From Aureliella helgolandensis (lineage in GTDB: Bacteria > Planctomycetota > Planctomycetia > Pirellulales > Pirellulaceae): a stretch of DNA of 64,000 bases. How positions within the stretch are numbered: the first letter of the stretch is position 1; the number at the start of each line of letters is the position of its first letter. The translations under genes and the position numbers were made by a program. The notes beneath the pieces were generated by a model, which worked only from the letters and a program-made list of their open reading frames with translations, made no database searches and had not been told where the DNA came from. Shown piece by piece: positions 53,798 through 62,801 of the stretch. The stretch is taken from contig NZ_CP036298.1 in NCBI RefSeq assembly GCF_007752135.1, positions 2,542,001 through 2,606,000 on the forward strand, in the 5' to 3' direction.

Positions 53798-55329
53798 TGC
53801 ACACTCACGTCTTGGGGACTAGCACTTTTGCTACCCACTGGAATGTACTGCAAACTCACATGGCTCATCTCAACATTTCCCTTCAGTTCACGCTTGTCGA
53901 TCGCCTCGTTTTTCCACTCGATGGGTTCACGAATAATCTGGTAGGTACCATGTTCGCGGGCGACTTCCAAACAGAGCGTGTACTTTCCCGGTTGGAGAGG
54001 ATGTCCGTTATTGTCGGTCCCGTCAAAGTGCGCGGAGTATTCACCTGGTCCGCGGGTAGCACTGGAAATGGTGCCAATTAAGTCTTCCTTCTCAATCAGC
54101 TTCCGGGTGCGATCACTGCGATACCAACGCGTTAAATCTCGGTGCCAACGGGGACCGGGTTGCTCGGTTTGCATCCACAGCAAGGCTGTTTTCACCGGAA
54201 AACCGTCGGTGTCTTCCAGCCAGATCGCCACGTATGGCCGCCGGTAACGTCCCCCCGTTGCACGCTCTAGCGTGAAGTGGACTATCAATCCCGATTGAGG
54301 TTTTTGCGTATCCTCGATGGCAATCAGTCTGTTTTGCATGGTGGCGGCGGATGAAGGCCAACCTGCTGATGCAAGGTGGCAGCCGTCTGACAGTATTAGT
54401 AGGCATTCCGTTGCATCCAGAGAGTTTACCAGCTCCAGGGAAGCCTTGGGGCTAAGAACGGAGAGGGCTGTCGCCAGTGCGTCTGCGTCCATAGCATTGG
54501 GGGCGAGCACCGTTGAACTCAGCACATTGCTGGCGGGCAGGCCGGTGCGTGGGTCGACTATGTGGGAATGTTTATGGTGATCGATTTCCACGAAACGTCG
54601 ATAGCCTCCACTGGTGGCCATGGCGACGGGGTGGTCGACGGAAAACCGGTCTACCGTTTCAGCATTCTCGTGTGGATGCTGGGGGTCGGAGATTGCAATG
54701 GCCAGTGGCTCGTGCCCCAGCTTCCGTAGGTCACCTCCCAGATTGATGGTAAAGGTGCGGAGCTCTGGGAACTGCCGTTCCATCTCTCGGCAGACAGCGT
54801 CGAGCAGATAGCCCTTGGCCAATCCATCGAGGTTGATGGAGAGCGAACTGTAGCGAGTGGTGAGCCCCTCGTTCGATACGCTGTAGGGTTGAGCGGCGAA
54901 CTGACGAACCAATTTGCGTCTTGCAGCGTCTGATGGAACCGTGCCTTGTCGCCACAGTTGCGTTAGATGGCCTGCTCGAACCTCAAAGGCGCCGTGAGTC
55001 GCGCTGCGCCAGTATTCCGCCCGCCGCAGAACCTCGGTCAGTTCCTGAGAGAGCCGAGTTGGGGCTGGAGTTTGCGATTGCCAGCGCATCAATTCACTGT
55101 TCGCATCCCAGCTACTAAGAATAAGTGCTAAGCGGTCGATCTCAGCGAGCGCGACTCGCTCGATGCGCTGAGCCGATTCGGCCGAATCTGCCTCGAATAG
55201 CAATTCCAATGACGTCCCCAAGACCGATTCAAAATTGCGTTGATAGGGCTTGGCGAACAGCACGCTAGGGGAAAACGCAATGCACAGCCAGGCAAGGGAG
55301 TGCATCACCAAATTTACATGGGACATCAA
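53794..55329 (-). CDS. ApbE-type FAD:protein FMN transferase fused to DUF2271
   Basis: A 511-residue exported fusion. After a signal peptide (SLAWLCIAFSPSVLFA), residues about 30-330 are an ApbE domain. ApbE attaches FMN from FAD to a Thr or Ser on partner redox proteins at the periplasmic face. Signatures are SINLDGLAKGYLLDAV, TINLGGDLRKLG, SHIVDPRTGLPAS and APNAMDADALATALSVL. Residues about 350-500 form a DUF2271 domain (RRPYVAIWLEDTDGFPVKTALLW, RWHRDLTRWYR). Separate genes are more common, so the fusion is notable. It overlaps the PepSY gene by four bases and lies 127 bases from the kelch protein gene. The PepSY protein may receive or use FMN. Confidence 0.88.
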   Translation of the reverse strand: MMSHVNLVMHSLAWLCIAFSPSVLFAKPYQRNFESVLGTSLELLFEADSAESAQRIERVALAEIDRLALILSSWDANSELMRWQSQTPAPTRLSQELTEVLRRAEYWRSATHGAFEVRAGHLTQLWRQGTVPSDAARRKLVRQFAAQPYSVSNEGLTTRYSSLSINLDGLAKGYLLDAVCREMERQFPELRTFTINLGGDLRKLGHEPLAIAISDPQHPHENAETVDRFSVDHPVAMATSGGYRRFVEIDHHKHSHIVDPRTGLPASNVLSSTVLAPNAMDADALATALSVLSPKASLELVNSLDATECLLILSDGCHLASAGWPSSAATMQNRLIAIEDTQKPQSGLIVHFTLERATGGRYRRPYVAIWLEDTDGFPVKTALLWMQTEQPGPRWHRDLTRWYRSDRTRKLIEKEDLIGTISSATRGPGEYSAHFDGTDNNGHPLQPGKYTLCLEVAREHGTYQIIREPIEWKNEAIDKRELKGNVEMSHVSLQYIPVGSKSASPQDVSVQ

Positions 55330-55456
55330 GAGAAATTCCTGGAATTGCTGAATTGAAAACCAATCGCGCCCTATCTGCCCAAGCGCGTCGACGTCGTCGA
55401 CAGCGCTCTGGAATGTCGGTGGCGCAGGATGCGAGGCCTATTGCCAATGGTGGGGC

Positions 55457-58426
55457 CTAGTTGGCGGAATCGCCTGCTGAGGACTTGTTGCCATTGGAGG
55501 TTGAGGTGGCAGCGTTGTCGGCTTCGGTAGCGGCTGCTTGCGCCTCGAGTGCTGCTTGCAACTCAGCCATATTTAGGAGCGAGTCTTTGTCGGTATCAGC
55601 CCCCTCAATCAACAGGGATAAGCGATCGCCCAGTTCGTCGCGTCCGAGTTTTCCATCCTTGTTGGAATCGCGTCGCATTAATAGTTTCGAGTTGCGAACC
55701 GCTGGGCTTTCGCCCGAAGCTCGGTTGCCGAAGCCGGTGCTAACGACCAATTCCGGATCTTGCTTGGGTGCCGGATCTAGCAGTACGAAATGCGCCAAAC
55801 CGGCCCGTTGGTCGTCTACTCCGTAGAACAGCAACCTCCCGTTGTAGTTCAGCATTGTCATGTTGGCAGATATACCAGTCAGTTGTTCGCTCACGATCGT
55901 CCAAGCGTTGGTATGGACGTCGTAGACTTCGAGCGATGTGGCTGGTGCGAAATGGCCATTGATTTTCGTAAAGCCGCCGTGCAGGTAGAGCTTGTCGGCT
56001 GTGGATACAAGGCTAGGAAAGACACGAGGTGTATGCGGGGCGGTGATCTGTCGCCAAGTGCGTTCGGTGAAGCTGAAAACATCGACGGTTTGCGCCAACT
56101 CGTTCCCTTCGCCGATCCCACCCACCGCAAAGAACTCGTTTCCAATCACTGCGCCACCAAACGAGCGTCGTGGTGTTGGGATGCCCGGAGCTTTCAAAGG
56201 AGCGATTGGGGATTCGTCGCCCCACCAATGTAGGATGGAATGGGCCAATCCTCGCTCGCGTCCTTGGCTTCCGCCCACTAGCCAAATCGCGTCCTCGTGA
56301 GCAATACCTTGCAGCATGGCGCGTGGTTCGGGCAACTGTTGAACGCCGGTGCTCCATGTTTTAGATTCGTGTGCGTATTCGTAAACCGACGATAGCGAAC
56401 CAAAGGCATCGTCCACAAAGCCAAGCCCACCTACGAGAAGCAGTCGTTGGTGCTTGCTGGTCTGCGACTGGATTATGGCCGTCCCAGCTTGGAGAGCTTG
56501 AGGAAGCTTCGGGAGTTGCTCAACAGTTTGGCTGCCGATATCGAAGGCAAAGGCTTCATCGACCAGCGCCTCTTTGGAGAAGTCGTGGGGTGCGCGACTG
56601 GCGTTGCCACCTAGGGCATAGAGTTTGGTACCCTGCAGTACCAAGCTCTGACTCTGAACGGCTCTTCCGGGGAAGGGAATTGACCAACGCGTTTGCTTAG
56701 GAACATCGGATGTGTAGATGTCGTCGGAGCCAACGTAAACGGACTCGACCACCGCCATGCGGCCCGATCCGTCTGCGCCTGTTCCCCCAACAGCCAGCAA
56801 TCGATTGGGGGTGGCGGGGAGCAATCGTAGAAACATTCTGGGGAAGAACATGCGATTGGCGACATGCCATTCTTGGTGGTCATCGCTCAATCGATAGATA
56901 ATTCCCGAGCTACCCGTATAGTAGAGGTGTTTCCCTGCGGCAAAGGAAGAGGTTGCGAAGCCCGCCATGGGACTATCCGACAGCAATTCAGGGCCAGCTG
57001 ACCAGGCTGCGGTGGCCGGGTCGTAAACGGAGACTTTACGTGTCATTCCTGTGGCCTGGATGCCTCCTAGCAGAAAGATTTTGTCATCATACGCAGCTAA
57101 GGAAATAGCTCGCGTTTGATAGCCTGGTCCGGGTAGCGTGTGCCAACCTGCCGCGGGGTAATCGAGGTCAAAGCGAAGCATGGTGTCATGCCAAGGAGCG
57201 TCTTGGGATGATGCGCCCTGCAGATTCCAACCGCCGGCTACATAGATAGAACGGTTTAAGACGACCGCATCCAGCGAGGAACGCGGCTCGGGCAACGGGG
57301 CTAGATCGGTCCATGTGTTGAGTTCCGCATCGTAACGAGCAAAGTGAGTGGTAGAATTGAAATTGGACTCTTCATCGGCGCCGCGATTGAGAAAGGAGAG
57401 TCCGGCAATTCGATACAAGTATTGACCGTCGCTGACGAGTGCCACGCTTTGCGCGGGGTCGTGCTGTGCCAGTTCTTCCCATTGGGCAGTGGGATCATCG
57501 AACTTAATTCGATGAAATCCTTCGGCGAGTAGATCGGCGCCAAAACCATGTGCATCGCCGCTGTGTCCGCTGAAGACGTACAGATAGTCGCCTTGTACGG
57601 CAGCACCGAAACTGGTTAAAGACTCTGGCAGGGGAGTGTGAATTCGTTCCAGACCCGTCGCGTGCTCCGGACCAGGGCCTTCACTCGCGGGGCTAGCCGG
57701 CTTGGAGGCGGAGGCTGTGGGGGCAACGAATGTAGCGGTCAAGTAATGCATGGCCGATTCGTAGGCCTGATCGTCTAGTTTGCCGGCTTCTCCGGCAATG
57801 GTGTGGCCGACCATGATTCCATTCAAGCCTTTTTCTAGATCTTGGGCGGCATAGGAGACTTTTCCACCCGCATCCGACTTGTGCGTTGGGCCTTGGTTTC
57901 CAACCTCGCTGTAGAGATTGACGTTGGCGTCGACTAGAGGTTCTCCGTCCCACAATAGGTAGACATCCAGTCCAGTCTCGGTAGCCACCAATTGGCACGA
58001 CAGTTTGAGCGTCGAGTCGATGGTCTTGTAAGCATCGCGACTGGTTGGTATCGCACCACTCTGATGCAGTGTGTAGTAGTTGAGCCGCGAGCCGCGGAAG
58101 ATCCCAAAGGTGACTTGAGACACCAAGGTTGCATTTGGGGGAAGTTTCTCAGCGGAAATTTTCCCCATGAAATCGTCGTTCTCGACGACCTCAAAGTTCA
58201 ATGTCTGCGGCTCTCCATCGGCTTGGAGCAATTGTATGGTTGCATTTACGACCGAGTCGGGCAATTTGTAAGTTCGGTCCGATGGATCCTCGCCGAAGAA
58301 GTAGCAAGGCTGCCCTTCTGCGGTTTGCGCTAGCCAGGGGAAATGGGCTTGAGATCGGTTCGCGAGGACACCGAATGCCAGTGCGGCAACGACGATAATT
58401 TGCAAGGGTTTTATCATAATGTTCAT
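55457..58426 (-). CDS. Exported DUF4198-kelch-EF-hand protein (989 aa)
   Basis: Three modules are visible. After a signal peptide (IIVVAALAFGVLANRSQAHF), residues about 25-245 resemble DUF4198, a domain often linked to metal uptake (FPWLAQTAEGQPCYFFGED). Residues about 265-885 are kelch-type repeats, for example YVFSGHSGD, RSSLDAVVLNRSIYVAGGW, KIFLLGGIQ and RSFGGAVIGNEFFAVGGIG, enough for two propellers. Residues about 915-975 have two EF-hand loops, DSNKDGKLGRDE and DTDKDSLLNMAE, which probably bind calcium. It lies between the lipoprotein gene and apbE, transcribed leftward. The combination is unusual, and a metal or ligand sensing or binding role is possible. Confidence 0.82.
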   Translation of the reverse strand: MNIMIKPLQIIVVAALAFGVLANRSQAHFPWLAQTAEGQPCYFFGEDPSDRTYKLPDSVVNATIQLLQADGEPQTLNFEVVENDDFMGKISAEKLPPNATLVSQVTFGIFRGSRLNYYTLHQSGAIPTSRDAYKTIDSTLKLSCQLVATETGLDVYLLWDGEPLVDANVNLYSEVGNQGPTHKSDAGGKVSYAAQDLEKGLNGIMVGHTIAGEAGKLDDQAYESAMHYLTATFVAPTASASKPASPASEGPGPEHATGLERIHTPLPESLTSFGAAVQGDYLYVFSGHSGDAHGFGADLLAEGFHRIKFDDPTAQWEELAQHDPAQSVALVSDGQYLYRIAGLSFLNRGADEESNFNSTTHFARYDAELNTWTDLAPLPEPRSSLDAVVLNRSIYVAGGWNLQGASSQDAPWHDTMLRFDLDYPAAGWHTLPGPGYQTRAISLAAYDDKIFLLGGIQATGMTRKVSVYDPATAAWSAGPELLSDSPMAGFATSSFAAGKHLYYTGSSGIIYRLSDDHQEWHVANRMFFPRMFLRLLPATPNRLLAVGGTGADGSGRMAVVESVYVGSDDIYTSDVPKQTRWSIPFPGRAVQSQSLVLQGTKLYALGGNASRAPHDFSKEALVDEAFAFDIGSQTVEQLPKLPQALQAGTAIIQSQTSKHQRLLLVGGLGFVDDAFGSLSSVYEYAHESKTWSTGVQQLPEPRAMLQGIAHEDAIWLVGGSQGRERGLAHSILHWWGDESPIAPLKAPGIPTPRRSFGGAVIGNEFFAVGGIGEGNELAQTVDVFSFTERTWRQITAPHTPRVFPSLVSTADKLYLHGGFTKINGHFAPATSLEVYDVHTNAWTIVSEQLTGISANMTMLNYNGRLLFYGVDDQRAGLAHFVLLDPAPKQDPELVVSTGFGNRASGESPAVRNSKLLMRRDSNKDGKLGRDELGDRLSLLIEGADTDKDSLLNMAELQAALEAQAAATEADNAATSTSNGNKSSAGDSAN

Positions 58427-58514
58427 GTTTATTGGATTCGTTAGGCAGGATGGCTTGGCGGCCCACGACGCACTTTCGTGTCGCGCGGAACCGCCTCACC
58501 AAAATGAATGGGAC

Positions 58515-58997
58515 TCAACGAGATGTTAGTTGGAAGACCAATGGTTCCATGGGTTGTGATGTGATGGTTGCCGAAAGTCTTCCGTCGGAACGATAGACCT
58601 TGGGGATTGATGGCTTACGGTGTGCTTTGACCAGCAGCGATGGATCTGCTTGAGCCGCTTCCAATTCGGGATCATGCGGATTGATGCGGACCGAAAATTC
58701 GCCAGCAGTGGGACCGACGTTGGCAGGCAACGCGAAGCGACCGTCGACGATGTCCGCTGCAGCTGCCAGGCCAGCACCTTGGGGAGTGAAAATAATGCTG
58801 GCGCCGTTGACTGGCTTACCGTCGAGCGTGACCTGCCCCTCCACCGCATATCGTGGTAGTTCTGCGGGGGAGCAACCGGTGCAGATCGGCATGGCTAGCA
58901 GACAGGGCATCGCTGCGCAGCCAATCAACAGCCGCAGTAGCTGACCGCCGGAGCTGCAGACTTTGCGAGCAGTACTCGATGAGGATTGAATGTTCAT
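58515..58997 (-). CDS. Lipoprotein of the planctomycete carboxypeptidase-regulatory type
   Basis: A 160-residue protein with a signal peptide ending in a lipobox-like LAMPICTGC, so it is probably lipid-anchored. The mature part YAVEGQVTLDGKPVNGASIIFTP has the 'G-x-V-x-x-x-G-x-P-x-x-x-A-x-V-x-F' pattern of a small carboxypeptidase-regulatory-like beta sandwich that is widespread in planctomycetes directly beside DUF1559 genes. Its ATG (58997) is immediately next to the stop of the DUF1559 gene (59000-58998), indicating coupled translation. The individual function is not known. Confidence 0.85.
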   Translation of the reverse strand: MNIQSSSSTARKVCSSGGQLLRLLIGCAAMPCLLAMPICTGCSPAELPRYAVEGQVTLDGKPVNGASIIFTPQGAGLAAAADIVDGRFALPANVGPTAGEFSVRINPHDPELEAAQADPSLLVKAHRKPSIPKVYRSDGRLSATITSQPMEPLVFQLTSR

Positions 58998-59891
58998 CTA
59001 CTCGTGCAACCCCGCAGTCTTGGACTCTCCTCCAGCGCGGGTGGCGGCCGCGTTGTAGACTGCGACGTCAATGCTCTGGCTCAGAAAGTGGATGCTCCCG
59101 TCACCGTAGCAAAAATTTCCGCCACCGGTGTGCATGCTTGCAAAGCCACCCATTGCGGCAGCCGTGTGCACATTGAAGGGATAGGCTGTGGTGCCTAGTG
59201 CAATCTTGGGGTACCCCACGACCCAACGAGCCGTACCGTACTTGGGGGTGCCAGCGTAGGGAGCTGGAGAGCTCGAGGGCCAGAGGTAGTCTTGGTAGTC
59301 GTAGACTGTTTCGCCAGCGAACAGCGTGTTGGACGTCCCATCGGTCAGATCGCGAAAGCTGCGATTGGGGTTGGAAAATCCATATCCGGGCCAATGGAGG
59401 CCAAACACGCCATCGCCCGTTGCCATGTAGTCGTCAGTACCTTCACAAAGCAGATAGCTCGATGGTCCCCCAGTCTCATCTGCGTCTCCCAGAGGGACCT
59501 CACGCGGTAGGCTCATCGAGGGGCAGAGGTAAGAGGCAATCTGCTGACTGGAGACCTCTTGGTTGTATGGATCGCTATACGACCGACCAAAGTCCCAGTT
59601 TTGGTAATTGTTGCCCTGTTCTAAGTAGGGCAGGATGGCGACGAGTGGACTGATGAAATTGCTCTGCCAGGAACCGACAGGAAACTTATGGTGGGTCGAT
59701 TCGTAGTTGTGCAGGGCCAGCCCGATTTGCTTCATGTTGTTCGAGCACTGCAGTCGCCGGGCCGCCTCTCGAGCCGACTGGACAGCCGGTAGTAGCAGGC
59801 CAACTAGGATGCCAATGATGGCAATCACGACTAGCAATTCGACCAAAGTGAATGCGGGACGCGCAGAACGGTAGCGTAAAGAGGTACGCAT
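58998..59891 (-). CDS. DUF1559 pilin-like protein
   Basis: A 297-residue protein with a type IV prepilin/pseudopilin N-terminus: [20 protein letters not shown] after a short basic leader ending RPA. Processing by a prepilin peptidase is expected before the Phe. DUF1559 features follow: [30 protein letters not shown], and the C-terminal H-x9-DG motif ([13 protein letters not shown]). A strong ribosome binding site GGAGG lies 6 bases before the ATG. It heads a leftward set with the lipoprotein, kelch, ApbE and PepSY genes. A Fur-box-like palindrome lies 113 bases upstream. Such proteins are numerous in planctomycetes and their function is not known. Confidence 0.92.
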   Translation of the reverse strand: MRTSLRYRSARPAFTLVELLVVIAIIGILVGLLLPAVQSAREAARRLQCSNNMKQIGLALHNYESTHHKFPVGSWQSNFISPLVAILPYLEQGNNYQNWDFGRSYSDPYNQEVSSQQIASYLCPSMSLPREVPLGDADETGGPSSYLLCEGTDDYMATGDGVFGLHWPGYGFSNPNRSFRDLTDGTSNTLFAGETVYDYQDYLWPSSSPAPYAGTPKYGTARWVVGYPKIALGTTAYPFNVHTAAAMGGFASMHTGGGNFCYGDGSIHFLSQSIDVAVYNAAATRAGGESKTAGLHE

Positions 59892-60423
59892 GGAAATCCT
59901 CCAAGAGAGTCAGGTCAACAACAAATAGTCGTCGCGTTCCTGGCTGGCGGAGGGCTGAGCCGTCGATGGGACGGCAGGTCCTAGCTTGCTTGGTAGCTGC
60001 AACTGAGATTCAGTCTCAATAGTAGAGCCGAAACGGCGTCGCCGCACAAGCCCCAAGCGGAGAGTGTTTCATTTTGCATTCGGAAATCGCTTCACAGCGG
60101 GAAATACCGAACGGTAGAAGAAGCAAATGCAGCGATCCGATCACGCCTCAAACAAAGTGACGGCACGCGAACACCGATCTCCGGAGTGGCGACAGGTGTT
60201 GCTTCATCTGGTGATCAGCGATGCTCGTCAAGTCACACCGAGGTCCCGCGCCGAGCGGCTCGATCCGCCCGCCGCTGGGCGGCGAGAGAGCGAATACCTT
60301 CCGAGAGTCGAGAGTAGCGGTGTCTGGTCGGAATTATGCCGAATTCCGCTGGGCAGATCTTCATGGCCATCGCTGCAAGCCGCGGATTGGGTTGCCTACC
60401 AGACTGCTTTAGTGAACACAGCT
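59892..60423. promoter_or_regulatory. Long upstream region of the DUF1559-PepSY gene set
   Basis: This 532-base gap precedes the leftward DUF1559 operon. It holds the Fur-box-like palindrome at 60004-60018 and the end-of-gene duplication at 60406-60435. A rightward frame at 60127-60462 has no known motif and overlaps the next gene's 3' end, so I do not call it. Confidence 0.4.
60004..60018 (-). promoter_or_regulatory. Fur-box-like palindrome
   Basis: TGAGA-TTCAG-TCTCA is a perfect 5-5-5 inverted repeat. In the leftward direction it reads TTGAGACTGAATCTCAG, close to the TTGAGAATnATTCTCA form of Fur operators. It is 113 bases before the DUF1559 start. The downstream DUF4198, ApbE-DUF2271 and PepSY genes fit iron-linked control. 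It is a motif match only. Confidence 0.5.
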
Positions 60424-60435
60424 TTAGTGAACACA
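60406..60435 (-). repeat. 15-bp tandem duplication at the end of the PQQ-like gene
   Basis: GCTTTAGTGAACACA occurs at 60406-60420 and directly again at 60421-60435. Read leftward, each copy encodes Cys-Val-His-stop in the same frame, so the gene's stop is effectively duplicated. Confidence 0.85.
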
Positions 60436-61764
60436 GTAGAGACGATTGCCGATGCGAAGTAAGAGGCGGTCGTTGGCGACTGCGCAGCCATACAGCGTGG
60501 GCTTGCTGAACATGGCCGCAGATCGCCTTCGCTCCTCATTGGATTCGTCGGCAGGGGTGTTGGCCGTGGGCGGGATGTCCTCGGGGTTCCACAATTGGTT
60601 CGCTGCAAGTTCTTCGAACTCGCGACCTGCGCGAACAACCGTGGTGATCCCTTCCTTACCGAAGAAGTAGATGCGGTCATCCACTGCCAGGGGCGTTGCC
60701 CAACTCGATTGCTTAGCGCGCTTGGTATAGACCGCTTCCCCCGTCTCTACGTCAAAGCTGTAGATTACCCCTACGCGGTTGATCCAGTAGGCGATCCCTT
60801 GATGCACGATCGGCGAAGCCCAACTTGGTGTAGCATCCTCTGCAATCCACTTGCGCTCAATGGACCAACCGCCGTCCGACTGCGTGATTTGCAGGAGTGC
60901 GTTAGAGCGTTTGGCTTCTGCTGCATTCTCGCCGCCGCGACCCGGTGAGGCTGCGATCAGAAAACGTCCTTGTCCACAATCGATCGGAGTGGTGGCGGTA
61001 TTACCTGCAACATCGTCAAAACTCCACAGTGTATCGCCAGTTTGAGCGTCGTAGCCGACGACCGGTCCGCTGGAACTGACCACAACGTGCGGAACCCCAT
61101 TGACCGCAACAATTGCAGGAGAACTCCAGCTTTTCGCTGGCTCGCGGTCGATTTCCCAAGTGGTCGCACCGGTGGCTTTGTCGAGCGCGACGAGACAGCT
61201 TGGTCCCTCTTGTTCCAACAGCACGTACAGGTGAGTTTGGGTTTGGCAAGGAGAGGCACCAAGTCCAAACTCTGGTGTAAAGGGACCATACTCTTCACCA
61301 AGCTGACGACTCCACAGTTTTTCGCCAGTGTGGGTGTAGGCTACGCAGTCTCCGCTTTCGAACTGACAGATAATTCGCTCTGCATCCACCAAGGGGGTTG
61401 GGGCGGCGCGACTGACATACACACTACTGTCAACCGGTGAAGAGTTGGCGATTGATTTTCGCCACAGTTCGGCACCGGTGGCTAGATCGAAGCACAGCGT
61501 ATGGAACGTGTCTTTCTTTGGTCCTTCCACTGAAGTTACAAATACGCGATCGCCCCACAGAACTGGGCTTGATTGCCCGTAGCCTGTTAAGCCGATCTGC
61601 CAAGCAATATGGTCGGTGGGGGACCATTCAAGTGGCAGGGATTGCGTGACATCACGCTGGGCACCTGCACCCAGGAAAGCAGGCCAAGTCGTGATTGTTT
61701 CAGGGACGACAGCCAGCAGGATCAACAGCAATGGAGAGAGCATGGAGAAGATATCCGATCGCAA
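60424..61764 (-). CDS. Exported PQQ-like beta-propeller protein
   Basis: A 446-residue protein with a signal peptide (MLSPLLLILLAVVPETITTW). The remainder is a WD40/PQQ-type propeller, with repeated units such as LCFDLATGAELWRKSI, VAYTHTGEKLWSRQL, LVALDKATGATTWEID, VVGYDAQTGDTLWSFDD and IYSFDVETGEAVYTK. The opening WPAFLGAGAQRDV...LPLEWSPTDHIAWQIGLTG is typical of planctomycete 'PQQ-binding-like' exported proteins. There is no evidence of a true quinoprotein enzyme. It may serve as a binding scaffold. It lies 45 bases after the DUF4198 gene and is probably co-transcribed with it. The last codons are duplicated (60406-60435). Confidence 0.85.
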   Translation of the reverse strand: MRSDIFSMLSPLLLILLAVVPETITTWPAFLGAGAQRDVTQSLPLEWSPTDHIAWQIGLTGYGQSSPVLWGDRVFVTSVEGPKKDTFHTLCFDLATGAELWRKSIANSSPVDSSVYVSRAAPTPLVDAERIICQFESGDCVAYTHTGEKLWSRQLGEEYGPFTPEFGLGASPCQTQTHLYVLLEQEGPSCLVALDKATGATTWEIDREPAKSWSSPAIVAVNGVPHVVVSSSGPVVGYDAQTGDTLWSFDDVAGNTATTPIDCGQGRFLIAASPGRGGENAAEAKRSNALLQITQSDGGWSIERKWIAEDATPSWASPIVHQGIAYWINRVGVIYSFDVETGEAVYTKRAKQSSWATPLAVDDRIYFFGKEGITTVVRAGREFEELAANQLWNPEDIPPTANTPADESNEERRRSAAMFSKPTLYGCAVANDRLLLRIGNRLYCVH

Positions 61765-61809
61765 CAGGGGAGTTGACTATTCTATTTCGGCTTAAACGCT
61801 AGGAGCCGA

Positions 61810-62619
61810 CTACTTGCCGAAGGCGCGTTGAGGCACCGGAAGAACCATGGTAGCCGAATAGTGGGTTTGGTCGTAGTCCGGGCCAGTTTCGTCCTGCTCA
61901 AGATGGTGTACCACGGCCAGAATTAGATTGCCTTCACTGGGGACGAATTCGACATAACCATTCGCATCGCTGGTCCGCTCGTAATCGGGATCACGTTCAC
62001 TGGCTAGGGTCGTTCCACGAGGGATAAAGGCAACGCTCGCATTCGCTAATGGTTTTCCACTTCGCATGACTTGCAGTCGCAGCGGATGTCCAGCTGCCAA
62101 TTCAGCCGGAGGTGTAGCCAATACCAATTCCAAGCCGAGTTGGTGGCAAGTGGAGTATTGCGTGCCCGATGCGGGAAGCTTATTCAGTGAGTCGGTTGAT
62201 ACAAAGTAGGTCTTACCGCTCTTAACCGCTCGCGTTGTGTGGTGCAATGTATCCAGCGTATGCAGGACTTCGTGCAAGCCAGCTTCCTGCGGTATGTACT
62301 TGGCGGTCCAATATCCTTCCTTTTCCGCGTTGCCGGTATCGGTGAGGGATGGTTTCAAGTCAATGCGTTGACCGCTGGGGCTGCTCACCTCAAGCGTGCA
62401 GGGCGCGAGCGTAATCTGGCTGGCCAGTTTAAAATCGCGATGGTTGTTGCCATGATTCCCTAGTCGTAGGTCGACGTACAGCCAATCTCCCTGACGGTGT
62501 GCCAAGGAGCCCGCTTCGACCCAGGTGTCATGAGCATGAGTTGGCTTCAATCCAGTGCATGTAGCCAGAATTAGCAGGCTGAGAGTTGTCAATTTTGCAA
62601 AGTATTTAGGATGGTTCAT
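61810..62619 (-). CDS. Exported DUF4198 protein
   Basis: A 269-residue protein with a signal peptide (TTLSLLILATCTGLKPTHAHD) whose mature part starts HDTWVEAG, the usual opening of DUF4198 proteins ('AHxxWxx'). Other family features are VDLRLGNHGNNHRDF, YWTAKYIPQEAGLHEVLHTLD, LRLQVMRSGKPLANASVAFIPRG and TSDANGYVEFVPSEGNL. Some DUF4198 proteins are associated with nickel, cobalt or iron transport, and His residues are frequent here. A second DUF4198 unit lies in the kelch protein at 55457-58426. Upstream is a block of 20-bp tandem repeats. Confidence 0.87.
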   Translation of the reverse strand: MNHPKYFAKLTTLSLLILATCTGLKPTHAHDTWVEAGSLAHRQGDWLYVDLRLGNHGNNHRDFKLASQITLAPCTLEVSSPSGQRIDLKPSLTDTGNAEKEGYWTAKYIPQEAGLHEVLHTLDTLHHTTRAVKSGKTYFVSTDSLNKLPASGTQYSTCHQLGLELVLATPPAELAAGHPLRLQVMRSGKPLANASVAFIPRGTTLASERDPDYERTSDANGYVEFVPSEGNLILAVVHHLEQDETGPDYDQTHYSATMVLPVPQRAFGK

Positions 62620-62637
62620 CTCGTGAGTCTTTTGAAA

Positions 62638-62737
62638 GTAATTGTGAGGTGCAGAAAGTAATTGTGAGGTGTAGAAGGTAGATGTGAGGCGTAGAAGGTA
62701 GATGTGAGGTGTAGAAGGTAGATGTGAGGTGTAGAGG
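62638..62737. repeat. Five tandem 20-bp repeats upstream of the DUF4198 gene
   Basis: Units start at 62638, 62658, 62678, 62698 and 62718 and follow the pattern GTAGATGTGAGGTGTAGAAG with small changes (GTAATTGTGAGG in the first two). They begin 18 bases before the DUF4198 start codon, between it and the upstream DUF1559 gene. There are no spacers, so it is not a CRISPR array. Confidence 0.85.
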
Positions 62738-62801
62738 CAACGACGGACAGGGAGGCGGTCCTTTTGCGGGGCATCCCAGCTTGGTCGTGCGTGATGGTCT
62801 G

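Noticed and set aside
60127-60462. Rightward 111-codon open frame
   Set aside because: No known motif, compositionally like non-coding sequence, and it overlaps the 3' end of the PQQ-like gene including its tandem duplication.
62638-62737. Regular 20-bp units considered as a CRISPR array
   Set aside because: Units are directly adjacent without spacers, and no cas gene is in the window.
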